Shown here piece after piece: positions 1 to 8,708 of a DNA stretch of 64,000 nucleotides. This DNA is from an uncultured Algibacter sp. (GTDB lineage: Bacteria; Bacteroidota; Bacteroidia; Flavobacteriales; Flavobacteriaceae). The notes beneath the pieces were generated by a model, which did no database searches, was not told the origin of the DNA, and saw nothing but the letters and a program-made list of their open reading frames with translations. How positions within the stretch are numbered: the stretch's first letter is position 1; every line of letters starts with the position of its first letter. The DNA lies in contig NZ_CANKXK010000005.1 of the NCBI RefSeq assembly GCF_947487605.1, positions 230,060-294,059 on the forward strand, given 5' to 3'. A program made the translations under genes and the position numbers.

Positions 1-145
1 CGTATGAATTCATAAAATATAATTGATATTATTTGTAAAAAATTGAAGAACAAAAATACGAATGTTTTACCTTAAGGCAATAAAAAAAGGGTCTTAATAC
101 AGCGCAATTCTTTTAGAATAAAAATATTAAATTCATAAATTTATG
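1..145. other. AT-rich leader region, no gene seen
   Basis: This stretch is very AT-rich and I see no open frame, RNA fold or repeat of note in it. It is the upstream region of the smpB gene; a promoter -7 candidate follows at 146-153. Confidence 0.5.
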
Positions 146-153
146 TAGTTTTG
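146..153 (+). promoter_or_regulatory. Candidate Bacteroidota -7 promoter element for smpB
   Basis: The bases TAGTTTTG fit the TAnnTTTG consensus used by the Bacteroidota primary sigma factor. It lies only 6 bases before the preferred ATG at 160, implying a nearly leaderless transcript. I see no clear TTTG at -33, so this is inferred from one element only. Confidence 0.35.
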
Positions 154-159
154 TCCTCC

Positions 160-618
160 ATGCAAAAAACCATTAACATCCAAAATAAAAAAGCACGCTT
201 TCTATATGAAATTTTAGATAGGTATACTGCTGGTATTGTATTGACTGGTACAGAGATAAAATCCATTAGAAGTAGTAAAGCTTCTATTGCCGAAAGTTTT
301 TGTGAGTTTAGTGAAAATGGCGAATTATTTGTAGTGAATATGACTATTCAAGAATATGCTTTTGGCAATTACTACAACCATAAACCCAAAGCAACTAGGA
401 AGTTACTTTTAAATAAAAAAGAACTTAAAAAACTGAATAAAGAGGTTCAAAATACTGGACTTACCATTATCCCTTTACGTTTATTTATTAATGATAAAGG
501 TTATGCCAAATTAGATATAGCCTTAGCAAAAGGTAAAAAGCTTTACGACAAACGTGAAACCATAAAAGACAGAGATAATAAGCGTGACCTTGATAGAATC
601 AAAAAAAATTTCAAATAA
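160..618 (+). CDS. smpB: SsrA-binding protein SmpB
   Basis: SmpB binds tmRNA and delivers it to stalled ribosomes for trans-translation. The 152-residue product has the family's beta-barrel N-terminal core, with the signature around GTEIKSIR and [13 protein letters not shown], followed by the basic C-terminal tail ([16 protein letters not shown], then KK) that enters the empty mRNA channel. Length matches the family. An in-frame TTG at 151 would add three residues (MSS), but the ATG at 160 gives the usual [12 protein letters not shown] start and leaves room for the promoter at 146-153. The gene appears to stand alone; the next gene starts 64 bases later. The ssrA gene itself is not in the window. 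Confidence 0.96.
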   Translation: MQKTINIQNKKARFLYEILDRYTAGIVLTGTEIKSIRSSKASIAESFCEFSENGELFVVNMTIQEYAFGNYYNHKPKATRKLLLNKKELKKLNKEVQNTGLTIIPLRLFINDKGYAKLDIALAKGKKLYDKRETIKDRDNKRDLDRIKKNFK

Positions 619-682
619 ATTAAGAGTCTGTTAACGCTTATAATCTGTTTTAATTTCTATTTTTCAATTTTTATATAATAAG

Positions 683-1228
683 ATGAAGAAACTATTAATT
701 CTTTTATTTGTAAGCTCCCTTGCTACAAATTTAAATGGACAAAATAATACTGATGAGGAAGTTGTAGAATTTACTATTGATTCTTCAGCTGTACTAACTT
801 TAGATAGTACATTAAAGAATTTATATGGGGTTATTTCAGGTGAAAAAGGCGAAAAAAGAAATTGGAAACAGTTTAAATTTCTCTTTAAACCTGACGCTAA
901 GTTAATTCCTTCTGGAAAAAATAATGCGGGTGTTTATCAAGTCCGCTACATGTCTCCAGACGATTATATAAAAAATTCAGGGAAATGGTTAGTCGAAAAT
1001 GGTTTTTTTGAAAAGGAAATTAGCAGACGTGTCAATAACTTTGGTGCTATTACACAAGTATTTAGTACCTATAAATCTTATTATAGTAAAAAAGATACCG
1101 AACCATTTATGCGTGGCATTAACAGTATTCAACTTCTAAATGATGGAGAACGTTGGTGGATCATCAACATATACTGGACCCAAGAAACCGATGAAAACCC
1201 AATTCCTAAAGCGTATTTACCAGACTAA
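683..1228 (+). CDS. Secreted NTF2-like (SnoaL-type) protein of unknown function
   Basis: The 181-residue product starts with a signal peptide (MKKLLILLFVSSLATNLNG) that probably ends just before QNNTDEE. The rest looks like a single NTF2-like alpha+beta cone: an acidic helix, a region on parameters of the exported chain (FLFKPDAKLIP), and a C-terminal strand pair with INSIQLLNDGERWWIINIYW, a pattern typical of DUF4440/SnoaL-like folds. No catalytic residues can be assigned. It lies 25 bases before the S15 peptidase gene in the same direction, so the two may be co-transcribed. Fold assignment is by pattern only. Confidence 0.7.
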   Translation: MKKLLILLFVSSLATNLNGQNNTDEEVVEFTIDSSAVLTLDSTLKNLYGVISGEKGEKRNWKQFKFLFKPDAKLIPSGKNNAGVYQVRYMSPDDYIKNSGKWLVENGFFEKEISRRVNNFGAITQVFSTYKSYYSKKDTEPFMRGINSIQLLNDGERWWIINIYWTQETDENPIPKAYLPD

Positions 1229-1253
1229 AATTAAAACAAAATCATTTTTCAAT

Positions 1254-3128
1254 ATGATCAATAAACATTCATTATTATCTGCCTTCATATTCTTGCTAGC
1301 ACTTTATAGCTACTCACAAACAAAAGCAAAACCCATTTTTAAAGATGGAGAAGCACAAATAGTTGAAGCTTTTAATACTCCAGAAAAATGGATTAGACAT
1401 GACTTATTTGTTGAAACTGAATTTGACACAGATGGAGATGGAAAACTAGACCGTGTACATGTAGATGTTACCAGACCTTATCAAACTGATACCGAAGGTT
1501 TAAAGCTACCCGTAATTTATGAATCTAGTCCCTATTTTGCTGGAGTTGCTCCAAATGTTGCTGGTGTTTTTTGGAATGTAAAACATGAATTAGGAGAAAT
1601 GGCAAAAGAACGCGTGCACCCAGAAGTAACCCGATTAGGTAAACGCCCAATTATTTCAAATTCAAAAATTCAAAAATGGGTGCCTCGTGGCTATATTGTA
1701 GTACATTCATCTTCTCCTGGCACAGGCTTATCACAAGGGTCTCCAACTGTTGGAGGCGATAACGAATCTTTAGCGCCTAAAGCTGTTATCGATTGGTTAT
1801 GCGGTAGAGCAAAAGCTTATACTGAACCTTATGGAAATGAGGAAGTTAAAGCATTTTGGAGTACTGGAAAAGTAGGTATGACAGGTACCTCATACAACGG
1901 TACAATTCCTCTTGCAGCTGCAACAACTGGTGTTGAAGGTTTAGAAGTTATTATTCCTATTGCCCCAAACACATCATACTATCATTACTACCGTTCAAAC
2001 GGATTAGTACGTTCTCCTGGTGGTTATTTAGGTGAAGATATTGATGTTTTATATGATTACATACATAGCGGTGGAGAAGAACCTCTTATTATTGGCAATT
2101 CAAAAAAAGTAAATGATTCTGATATACCTAAAGCTTTTAAAAACAAAAGAGCTTATAGTAATGCCATGGTTAGAGATTCTGAGATGAAAAATGGAATGGA
2201 TAGAATTACTGGCGATTATAACAAGTTTTGGGCAGGTCGGGATTATTTAAACGATATGGCACCTATGAAGGCAGCGATGTTAATGTCTCATGGGTTTAAC
2301 GATTGGAATGTGATGCCAGAACACAGTTACCGTATTTACAAAAAAGCTAAAGAAATGGGCTTAGAAACTGCGATTTATTACCATCAATACGGCCATGGTG
2401 GACCACCACCTGTGAGCATGATGAACAAATGGTTTACACATTATTTGCATGGTGTAAAAAACGGAATAGAAAATGAAGAAAACAAAGCTTGGATTGTTCG
2501 AGAAGAAGACAAAATGGAATCTCCAACAGGATATAAAGATTATCCAAATCCTGATGCAGAGTTTGTAACATTATACCTAACTTCTGGCACACCAGAAACT
2601 GGCGGTTTAACTACTACAAAGACATCAAAACAAGGCAAAGAAACAATAATTGATAATTACTCGTTTTCTGGTGAAGCCTTAGCACGAGCAGAAATTACAA
2701 ATCACCGCTTATTATATGTAACGCCTAAGCTTAAAAAAGATGTTCATATATCTGGCGTAGCAAAAATTACTGTAAAACTAGCAAGTAATAAACCTGCAGC
2801 AAATTTATCAGTTTGGCTAGTTTCACTTCCATGGAATAATGGTAGAAAAACAAAAACTACTGATAATATCATCACACGCGGTTGGGCAGACCCACAAAAT
2901 TATAAATCGTTAACAGAAAGTAAACCTTTAAAACCAGGTAAATTTTACGATGTTACTTTTGATTTACAACCAGATGACCAGATTATTGAAGCGGGACAAC
3001 AAATTGGTTTGATGATTTTTTCAAGTGATAAAGAATATACTTTACATCCAGAACCAGGGACTGAGTTAACCATTGATTTGGATGGGACAAGCTTAACATT
3101 ACCTGTTGTTGGTGGACTAAAGCTTTAA
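1254..3128 (+). CDS. Secreted Xaa-Pro dipeptidyl-peptidase (S15 family)
   Basis: This is an exported alpha/beta-hydrolase of peptidase family S15, expected to release X-Pro dipeptides from peptide N-termini. A signal peptide (MINKHSLLSAFIFLLALYSY) precedes the mature chain. The catalytic triad is visible: Ser213 in GTSYNG, Asp350 in GFNDWN, and His381 in YGHGG. The C-terminal 200 residues form the usual jelly-roll domain (about 440-624). The frame stays open back to 1140, overlapping the previous gene, but the ATG at 1254 is the only start that puts the signal peptide first. Length of 624 residues fits the secreted Bacteroidota branch. Alternative substrate: a cocaine-esterase-like ester, less likely given the length and context. 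Confidence 0.9.
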   Translation: MINKHSLLSAFIFLLALYSYSQTKAKPIFKDGEAQIVEAFNTPEKWIRHDLFVETEFDTDGDGKLDRVHVDVTRPYQTDTEGLKLPVIYESSPYFAGVAPNVAGVFWNVKHELGEMAKERVHPEVTRLGKRPIISNSKIQKWVPRGYIVVHSSSPGTGLSQGSPTVGGDNESLAPKAVIDWLCGRAKAYTEPYGNEEVKAFWSTGKVGMTGTSYNGTIPLAAATTGVEGLEVIIPIAPNTSYYHYYRSNGLVRSPGGYLGEDIDVLYDYIHSGGEEPLIIGNSKKVNDSDIPKAFKNKRAYSNAMVRDSEMKNGMDRITGDYNKFWAGRDYLNDMAPMKAAMLMSHGFNDWNVMPEHSYRIYKKAKEMGLETAIYYHQYGHGGPPPVSMMNKWFTHYLHGVKNGIENEENKAWIVREEDKMESPTGYKDYPNPDAEFVTLYLTSGTPETGGLTTTKTSKQGKETIIDNYSFSGEALARAEITNHRLLYVTPKLKKDVHISGVAKITVKLASNKPAANLSVWLVSLPWNNGRKTKTTDNIITRGWADPQNYKSLTESKPLKPGKFYDVTFDLQPDDQIIEAGQQIGLMIFSSDKEYTLHPEPGTELTIDLDGTSLTLPVVGGLKL

Positions 3129-3131
3129 AAT

Positions 3132-3668
3132 ATGAGCAAATTTCTTCCAGAGATAAGTACAGCATTAAAAACCTTTATTGAAGCGCAACAAATTTTCTTT
3201 GTTGCTACAGCTGCTGCCGAAGGAAGAATCAATTTATCACCTAAAGGATTAGATACTTTTAGAGTTATCGATTCTAATAAAGTTATATGGTTAAACTTAA
3301 CAGGAAGCGGTAATGAAACAGCGGCTCATTTATTAAAAAATGACCGAATGACTATCATGTTTTGTTCTTTTGAAGGAAAACCACTTATTCTTAGGCTCTA
3401 CGGAAACGCAAAAATCTATCATGATAGAGATGCTAAATTTCAAGAATATATCCATTTGTTTCCTGAAATTGCAGGTACTCGACAAATTGTAGAAATGCAT
3501 GTTGATTCTTTACAAACCTCATGCGGATACGCTGTTCCTTTTATGAATTTTAAAGAAGAACGACAACAATTAAATTCTTGGGCTGAAAAACAAGGAGAAG
3601 AACGTTTACAGAATTATCGCAAAGAAAAAAACTCTAAAAGTATCGATGGGTTCGATACTGGGCTTTAA
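3132..3668 (+). CDS. Pyridoxamine 5'-phosphate oxidase family protein
   Basis: A 178-residue cytoplasmic protein with the split-barrel flavin-binding fold of the PNPOx-like family. The N-terminal part (FIEAQQIFFVATAAAEGRINLSP) and the middle (VIWLNLTGSGNETAAHLL, MTIMFCSFEGKPLILRLYG) match the general-stress/FMN-binding subgroup that does not make pyridoxal phosphate. The conserved SPKG and TGSGNE segments are typical of these proteins. It begins 3 bases after the peptidase stop, suggesting translational coupling, although I see no functional link. The true substrate is unknown. Confidence 0.88.
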   Translation: MSKFLPEISTALKTFIEAQQIFFVATAAAEGRINLSPKGLDTFRVIDSNKVIWLNLTGSGNETAAHLLKNDRMTIMFCSFEGKPLILRLYGNAKIYHDRDAKFQEYIHLFPEIAGTRQIVEMHVDSLQTSCGYAVPFMNFKEERQQLNSWAEKQGEERLQNYRKEKNSKSIDGFDTGL

Positions 3669-3695
3669 TAGATTGGTTATTAAAAACTAACAAAT

Positions 3696-4337
3696 TTAAT
3701 TTTTATCCTCCAACAAAGGCACAAACCTAAATTCACCATATTCATGCTGTTCAAATTCTTTTGGTCCTTTTCTAATAAATAAAGTCATCATTTGGACATC
3801 ATCACCAACTGGAATCACTAATCTCCCTCCTATTTTTAATTGACTCAATAAAGGTTTAGGAACAAAAGGGGCACCTGCAGTTACAATAATACCATCAAAA
3901 GGTGCTTCTTCTTCCAGACCAATGTAGCCATCACCAAAAACAAACTTCTTTGCACGATACCCTAATTTTGGAAGAAATTTACTTGTTTTTTTAAACAACT
4001 CATTTTGGCGTTCAATACTATATACTATTGCGCCTAATTCACATAAAACTGCCGTTTGGTAACCACTACCAGTACCTATTTCAAGTATTTTATCTCCAGT
4101 TTTTATTTGAAGTAATTCTGTTTGAAATGCAACAGTATAAGGTTGCGAAATGGTCTGGTCTGCAGCAATAGGAAACGCTTTATCTTGATAAGCATGGTCT
4201 AAAAAACTAGAGTCCATAAACAAATGTCGGGGTATATGACCTATAGCTTTTAATACAGCTTTATTAGTTATTCCTTTGTTTATTAAAACTTTAACTAGCT
4301 TTTGCCTTAATCCTTTATGCTTAAAAGTATCGTTCAA
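3696..4337 (-). CDS. pcm: Protein-L-isoaspartate O-methyltransferase
   Basis: This enzyme methylates isoaspartyl residues in aged proteins using S-adenosylmethionine, starting their repair. The 213-residue chain has the family motifs in order: PRHLF (36-40), ISQPYTVA (63-70), the SAM-binding loop LEIGTGSGYQ (85-94), and GIIVTAGAP near 150. The start codon is TTG at 4337; no in-frame ATG exists before the conserved N-terminus (MNDTFKHKGLRQKLV), which matches relatives well. It is convergent with the PNPOx-like gene and divergent from the Idh-type oxidoreductase gene. Confidence 0.95.
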   Translation of the reverse strand: MNDTFKHKGLRQKLVKVLINKGITNKAVLKAIGHIPRHLFMDSSFLDHAYQDKAFPIAADQTISQPYTVAFQTELLQIKTGDKILEIGTGSGYQTAVLCELGAIVYSIERQNELFKKTSKFLPKLGYRAKKFVFGDGYIGLEEEAPFDGIIVTAGAPFVPKPLLSQLKIGGRLVIPVGDDVQMMTLFIRKGPKEFEQHEYGEFRFVPLLEDKN

Positions 4338-4470
4338 TTTTTATTGGTGTTTAGCTGGTTAAAATTAGGGAAACATTTTAAGTAAGAAACCAATTATTTA
4401 AAATTTATTTTTCCACAATTAAACCACAAAAAATTAGCTTGAAATAAACAAAATCGTCCTTTAAATATGT

Positions 4471-4478
4471 TATTTTTG
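4471..4478 (+). promoter_or_regulatory. Candidate -7 promoter element for the Gfo/Idh/MocA gene
   Basis: TATTTTTG matches TAnnTTTG and lies 17 bases before the ATG at 4495. A -33 TTTG at a good distance is not evident, so this is a weak prediction. Confidence 0.35.
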
Positions 4479-4494
4479 TTGAAAACGTGATATT

Positions 4495-5454
4495 ATGCTA
4501 AAAGCTGGTGTACTTGGTGCTGGCCACCTAGGGAAAATTCATTTAAGACTACTTAATCAATCTGAAAAATATAACCTTGTTGGTTTTTTTGATGCCGATG
4601 AAACTAACGGTAAAAAAGTTGAAGCTGAATTTGGATACAAATTTTTCAATTCTATTGACGCGTTAATTGATGCCGTAGACATGGTTGATATTGTAACGCC
4701 TACATTATCTCATTATAACTGCGCTAAACAAGCCATTGCAAAAGGCAAACATATTTTTATTGAAAAGCCAATTACAAATACGGTTGAAGAAGCAGAACAT
4801 ATTAGAGAACTTTTAGCAGAACATAATTTACGAGGTCAAGTTGGTCATGTAGAGCGTTTTAATCCTGCCTATATAGCTGTAAAAGATGAAATAAACTCAC
4901 CTATGTTTATTGAAACCCATCGTTTAGCAGAATTTAACCCTAGAGGTACCGATGTCCCTGTGGTTTTAGATTTAATGATTCATGATATTGATATCATCTT
5001 AAGTGTGGTTAAATCAAAAGTAAAAAATGTTTCAGCAAGTGGTGTTTCGGTAATTAGTGATACTCCAGATATAGCCAATGCTAGATTAGAATTTGAAAAC
5101 GGATGTGTAGCAAACTTAACAGCTAGTAGAATTTCGCTTAAAAAAATGCGTAAAGCCCGTTTCTTTCAAAAGGATGCTTATATCTCGGTGGACTTTTTAA
5201 CTAAAAAATGTGAAGTAGTTAAAATGAAGGATGCTCCTGAAAACCCAGGTGATTTTGATATGATTTTACAAAATGCTGAAGGTGTAAAAAAACAAATTTA
5301 TTTTGACAACCCTCCTATTCCTGATAATAATTCAATTTTAGATGAATTAGAAACTTTTGCTGATGCTATAAATAATAACACAACACCTATTGTTACGCTT
5401 CATGATGGTACAGAAGCACTTCGTGTTGCTACTCAAATAATAAATAGTTTTTGA
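4495..5454 (+). CDS. Gfo/Idh/MocA family oxidoreductase
   Basis: A 319-residue NAD(P)-dependent dehydrogenase of the Gfo/Idh/MocA family. The Rossmann loop GVLGAGHLGKIH (5-16) and the family signature FIEKP (88-92) are present, followed by the C-terminal alpha/beta domain with HDIDIIL, where a conserved Asp-His pair is normally used in catalysis. The substrate, usually a sugar or a UDP-sugar, cannot be read from the sequence. The gene stands upstream of the 3-hydroxyacyl-CoA dehydrogenase gene with a 115-base gap holding a repeat-like stretch. Related genes sit beside the same acyl-CoA dehydrogenase in other flavobacteria, as I recall. Confidence 0.92.
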   Translation: MLKAGVLGAGHLGKIHLRLLNQSEKYNLVGFFDADETNGKKVEAEFGYKFFNSIDALIDAVDMVDIVTPTLSHYNCAKQAIAKGKHIFIEKPITNTVEEAEHIRELLAEHNLRGQVGHVERFNPAYIAVKDEINSPMFIETHRLAEFNPRGTDVPVVLDLMIHDIDIILSVVKSKVKNVSASGVSVISDTPDIANARLEFENGCVANLTASRISLKKMRKARFFQKDAYISVDFLTKKCEVVKMKDAPENPGDFDMILQNAEGVKKQIYFDNPPIPDNNSILDELETFADAINNNTTPIVTLHDGTEALRVATQIINSF

Positions 5455-5500
5455 TAAAAAAGACAGGATACTGTTAACCGAAGACAAAGAGGTTCTTGAA

Positions 5501-5526
5501 AAATATTCGTGTATTCGTGGCAAAAA
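5501..5526. repeat. Short REP-like intergenic stretch
   Basis: The bases ATTCGTGTATTCGTGG followed by a run of A contain a near-tandem ATTCGTG. I recall stretches of this form as frequent intergenic words in flavobacterial genomes. Only one copy is visible here, so calling it a repeat rests on memory, not on this window. Confidence 0.25.
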
Positions 5527-5569
5527 AGAAAATCTTCTTTCTATAAATGAATTATAAAAATAAGTTCTA

Positions 5570-6460
5570 ATGAAAAATATAGCAGTCATAGGAGCTGGCA
5601 CCATGGGAAATGGTATTGCTCATTCTTTTGCTCAAAGTGGTTTTAAAGTTAATCTTATAGATATTAGCGAAGCTTCTTTAGAAAAAGGCATAGCAACTAT
5701 TACTAAGAATTTAGACAGAATGATTGCTAAAGAAAAGATTTCTGAAACAGATAAAACAGAAACTTTAGCAAAAATTACCACTCACATTACTATTGATAGT
5801 GGTGTTAAAAATGTTGATTTAGTAGTTGAAGCCGCCACAGAAAACATAGATTTAAAACTAAAAATTTTTAAAGAATTAGATAACATTTGTAATAAAAACA
5901 CTATTCTAGCTACCAACACCTCCTCTATTTCCATTACGCAAATAGCAGCAGTAACTTCTAGACCAGACAAGGTGGTTGGGATGCATTTTATGAATCCAGT
6001 GCCCATTATGAAATTGGTTGAAATTATAAGGGGCTATAATACAAGTAACGACGTTACAAATACCATTATGGAACTCTCTAAAACTTTAGGTAAAGTCCCT
6101 GTAGAAGTAAATGATTATCCTGGTTTTGTGGCAAATCGAATATTAATGCCAATGCTTAATGAATCTATTGAAACACTATATAACGGCGTAGCTGGAGTAG
6201 AAGAAATCGACACTGTTATGAAATTAGGAATGGCGCACCCAATGGGACCGCTACAACTGGCAGATTTTATTGGTCTGGATGTTTGCTTGTCAATTCTAAA
6301 TGTCATGTATGAAGGATTCAAAAACCCAAAATATGCGCCCTGCCCTTTATTAATTAATATGGTTAGAGCTGGTAAACTTGGTGTTAAATCTGGCGAAGGT
6401 TTTTACGATTATTCCGAAAGCAGAAAGGCTGAGAAAGTGGCTAAACAGTTTTTAAATTAA
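5570..6460 (+). CDS. 3-hydroxyacyl-CoA (3-hydroxybutyryl-CoA) dehydrogenase
   Basis: This enzyme oxidises (S)-3-hydroxyacyl-CoA to the 3-ketoacyl-CoA with NAD+, or the reverse. The 296-residue length is that of stand-alone 3-hydroxybutyryl-CoA dehydrogenases rather than of FadB fusions. The NAD-binding loop is GAGTMGNGIAHSFAQSG (8-24); the catalytic dyad is His139 in GMHFMNP and Glu151 in KLVEII; the family Asn lies in NDYPGFVANRI. The C-terminal domain ends with GEGFYDY, also characteristic. It could work with the thiolase at 28009-29187 in short-chain acyl-CoA chemistry, though they are not linked in an operon. Confidence 0.94.
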   Translation: MKNIAVIGAGTMGNGIAHSFAQSGFKVNLIDISEASLEKGIATITKNLDRMIAKEKISETDKTETLAKITTHITIDSGVKNVDLVVEAATENIDLKLKIFKELDNICNKNTILATNTSSISITQIAAVTSRPDKVVGMHFMNPVPIMKLVEIIRGYNTSNDVTNTIMELSKTLGKVPVEVNDYPGFVANRILMPMLNESIETLYNGVAGVEEIDTVMKLGMAHPMGPLQLADFIGLDVCLSILNVMYEGFKNPKYAPCPLLINMVRAGKLGVKSGEGFYDYSESRKAEKVAKQFLN

Positions 6461-6495
6461 ATAGTCGTAGTTACAATTAACTATAAAAATGTATT

Positions 6496-6534
6496 TTGTT
6501 AGTTGTTAAGCAGTTTAGAATAAACAACTAACAA
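6496..6534. repeat. 12-bp inverted repeat upstream of the YggS-type gene
   Basis: TTGTTAGTTGTT (6496-6507) is the exact reverse complement of AACAACTAACAA (6523-6534), with a 15-base loop. It has no T-tract on the plus strand, so it does not look like a terminator; it may be an operator or an mRNA hairpin 22 bases before the ATG at 6556. Confidence 0.4.
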
Positions 6535-6555
6535 CTTAACAACAAACAATAATAA

Positions 6556-7224
6556 ATGAGCATTCAACAAAATATTCAACATATAAAATCCCAATTACCA
6601 GAACACGTTACATTAGTAGCGGTTTCAAAAACAAAACCAGTGAGTGATCTAATGGAAGCTTACAATGCTGGTCAGCGTAGTTTTGGAGAGAATAAAATTC
6701 AAGAAATGGTTGAAAAACATGAAGTTATGCCTAAAGATATTGAATGGCATATGATAGGTCATGTACAACGGAATAAAGTAAAATATATGGCTTCTTTTGT
6801 TAATTTAATCCATGGTGTAGATAATATAAAACTATTAAAAGAAATTGATAAGCAAGCGAAAAAGCATGATAGAATTATTGATTGCTTACTTCAAATAAAA
6901 ATAGCTTCAGAAGATTCAAAATTTGGTATGTCTTCAAGTGATGCATTAGAAATTATTCAATCTAATAGTCTTTCAGAATTAAAAAACATTAAAGTAACTG
7001 GTGTTATGGGAATGGCAACATTTACTAATAACAAATCACAAATAGAAAGAGAATTTCAGTTTTTAAAAAGCACTTTCGATGATTTAAAAGCTACGCAATC
7101 TAAAAACTGTACATTAGAGATTATTTCTATGGGCATGAGTAGCGATTATTTATTAGCTATAGAATTTGGTAGTAATATGGTTCGTGTAGGAAGCAGTATA
7201 TTTGGTAGCAGAAATTATAATTAG
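6556..7224 (+). CDS. YggS family pyridoxal-phosphate homeostasis protein
   Basis: A single-domain, alanine-racemase-like TIM barrel (PLPBP/COG0325) that binds pyridoxal 5'-phosphate and balances its supply; it has no known catalytic activity. Lys25 in VAVSKTKP is the Schiff-base lysine. HMIGHVQRNKVKY and the phosphate-binding end SMGMSSDYLLAI...VRVGSSIFG are both conserved. Length of 222 residues is normal. The preceding inverted repeat at 6496-6534 may affect its expression. Confidence 0.94.
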   Translation: MSIQQNIQHIKSQLPEHVTLVAVSKTKPVSDLMEAYNAGQRSFGENKIQEMVEKHEVMPKDIEWHMIGHVQRNKVKYMASFVNLIHGVDNIKLLKEIDKQAKKHDRIIDCLLQIKIASEDSKFGMSSSDALEIIQSNSLSELKNIKVTGVMGMATFTNNKSQIEREFQFLKSTFDDLKATQSKNCTLEIISMGMSSDYLLAIEFGSNMVRVGSSIFGSRNYN

Positions 7225-7304
7225 AAAATTACAGATACCGCTTTCTTAAAAATTCTTCAATGATAATACAATATAACAAAAACAAATAAACGCATAAACA
7301 CTTT

Positions 7305-8687
7305 TTGTACGCAATACTAGACATAGAAACTACTGGAGGCAAATATAACGAAGAAGGCATTACTGAAATAGCAATATATAAGTATGATGGTCATGAAGTA
7401 GTAGACCAATTTATTAGCTTAATAAATCCAGAGCGTGAAATTCAACCATTCGTAGTTAACCTAACAGGTATAAACAGTAATATGCTTCGTAATGCTCCTA
7501 AGTTTTATGAGGTAGCAAAACGCATAGTTGAAATTACAACAGAATGTATTTTAGTGGCACATAATGCTCAATTTGATTATAGAATATTATGCACAGAATT
7601 TAGGCGGTTGGGGTTTGATTACGAACGCAAATCGCTTTGTACAGTCGAGCTAGCAAAAGATTTAATTCCAGGACAACCATCTTATAGTTTAGGTAAATTA
7701 GTACGTTCTCTAGGCATTCCTGTAACAGATAGACATCGGGCTTCTGGAGATGCTTTAGCTACTGTTAAGTTGTTTAAAATGTTAATAGACAAAGACACAA
7801 CTAAAAGTATTATTCAGCAATCTATTAGATTAAATCCAAAGCATCAATTAGAACCACGACACATAGATATTATTGCAAAACTACCAGCAATAACGGGAGT
7901 TTATTATATACATAAATCGGATGGTGAAATAATTTATATTGGTAAAAGCAAAAACATAAAGAAGCGCATCAATCAACACTTTACAGGAACAAACCCAAAG
8001 TCGAAAAAAATTCAAGTGTTGGTAGGCACAGTTACTTATGAAGCTACTGGTAGCGAACTTGTTGCTCTTCTTAAAGAAAGTGAAGAAATAAAACGAAACA
8101 AACCTATATTCAATCGAGCATTAAGGCGTACTACTTTTACACATGCTTTATATAGTTTTACAGACGAAAACAATTACATCAATCTAAAAATTGATGTAGC
8201 CGATTATAGAAAAAATCCGATTACCACCTTTAGTAACCGACAAAGCGGAAAGAGTTTTATTGAAAAATCTATTGATGATTTTAAACTTTGCCAAAAATTA
8301 ACAGGTGTTTACAAAACTAAAACTAGTTGTTTTAATTATGACATTAAAACTTGCGAAGGAGCCTGTATTCAAGAGGAATTACCCGAAAATTATAACCAAA
8401 GGGTTTATGCTCTTATAGAGAAAAACAGCTATAAAAATAAAAACATGGTTATTATTGATAAAGGTCGAGAGGTAGATGAAAAAAGTGCCATCTTAATTGA
8501 AAACGGGCTTTTTAAAGGCTTAGGTTTTTTCAACTTAAATTATCAAATAAATAATATAGAAGTTTTAGAATCTATTATTACTCCAATGGATAATAATAGA
8601 GATACGCAACATATTATTCAGAGTTACTTAAGACGAAAAAAAGGGTTTAAAATAGTAGAATTAAATACCAATTCAACAAATACCTAA
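7305..8687 (+). CDS. DEDDh exonuclease - GIY-YIG (UvrC-like) fusion protein
   Basis: A 460-residue fusion. The N-terminal 165 residues form a DnaQ-like DEDDh 3'-5' exonuclease with Exo I motif DIETTG (5-10), Exo II motif HNAQFDYRIL and Exo III motif HRASGDALAT. Residues about 195-275 form a GIY-YIG nuclease domain (GVYYIHKSDGEIIYIGKSKN). After it comes a Cys-bearing segment (SCFNYDIKTCEGACIQEE) like that after the GIY-YIG domain of UvrC. It probably processes damaged DNA, in the manner of Cho/UvrC-type proteins, but this has not been shown here. The start is TTG at 7305, supported because the conserved YAILDIETTG begins there and there is no ATG nearby. Confidence 0.88.
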   Translation: MYAILDIETTGGKYNEEGITEIAIYKYDGHEVVDQFISLINPEREIQPFVVNLTGINSNMLRNAPKFYEVAKRIVEITTECILVAHNAQFDYRILCTEFRRLGFDYERKSLCTVELAKDLIPGQPSYSLGKLVRSLGIPVTDRHRASGDALATVKLFKMLIDKDTTKSIIQQSIRLNPKHQLEPRHIDIIAKLPAITGVYYIHKSDGEIIYIGKSKNIKKRINQHFTGTNPKSKKIQVLVGTVTYEATGSELVALLKESEEIKRNKPIFNRALRRTTFTHALYSFTDENNYINLKIDVADYRKNPITTFSNRQSGKSFIEKSIDDFKLCQKLTGVYKTKTSCFNYDIKTCEGACIQEELPENYNQRVYALIEKNSYKNKNMVIIDKGREVDEKSAILIENGLFKGLGFFNLNYQINNIEVLESIITPMDNNRDTQHIIQSYLRRKKGFKIVELNTNSTNT

Positions 8688-8708
8688 TCTTTTATTACAT
8701 TTGATAAC

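Noticed and set aside
1140..1253. Longer start of the S15 peptidase overlapping the upstream gene
   Set aside because: The extra residues overlap a signal-peptide gene in another frame and would bury the peptidase signal; 1254 is the better start.
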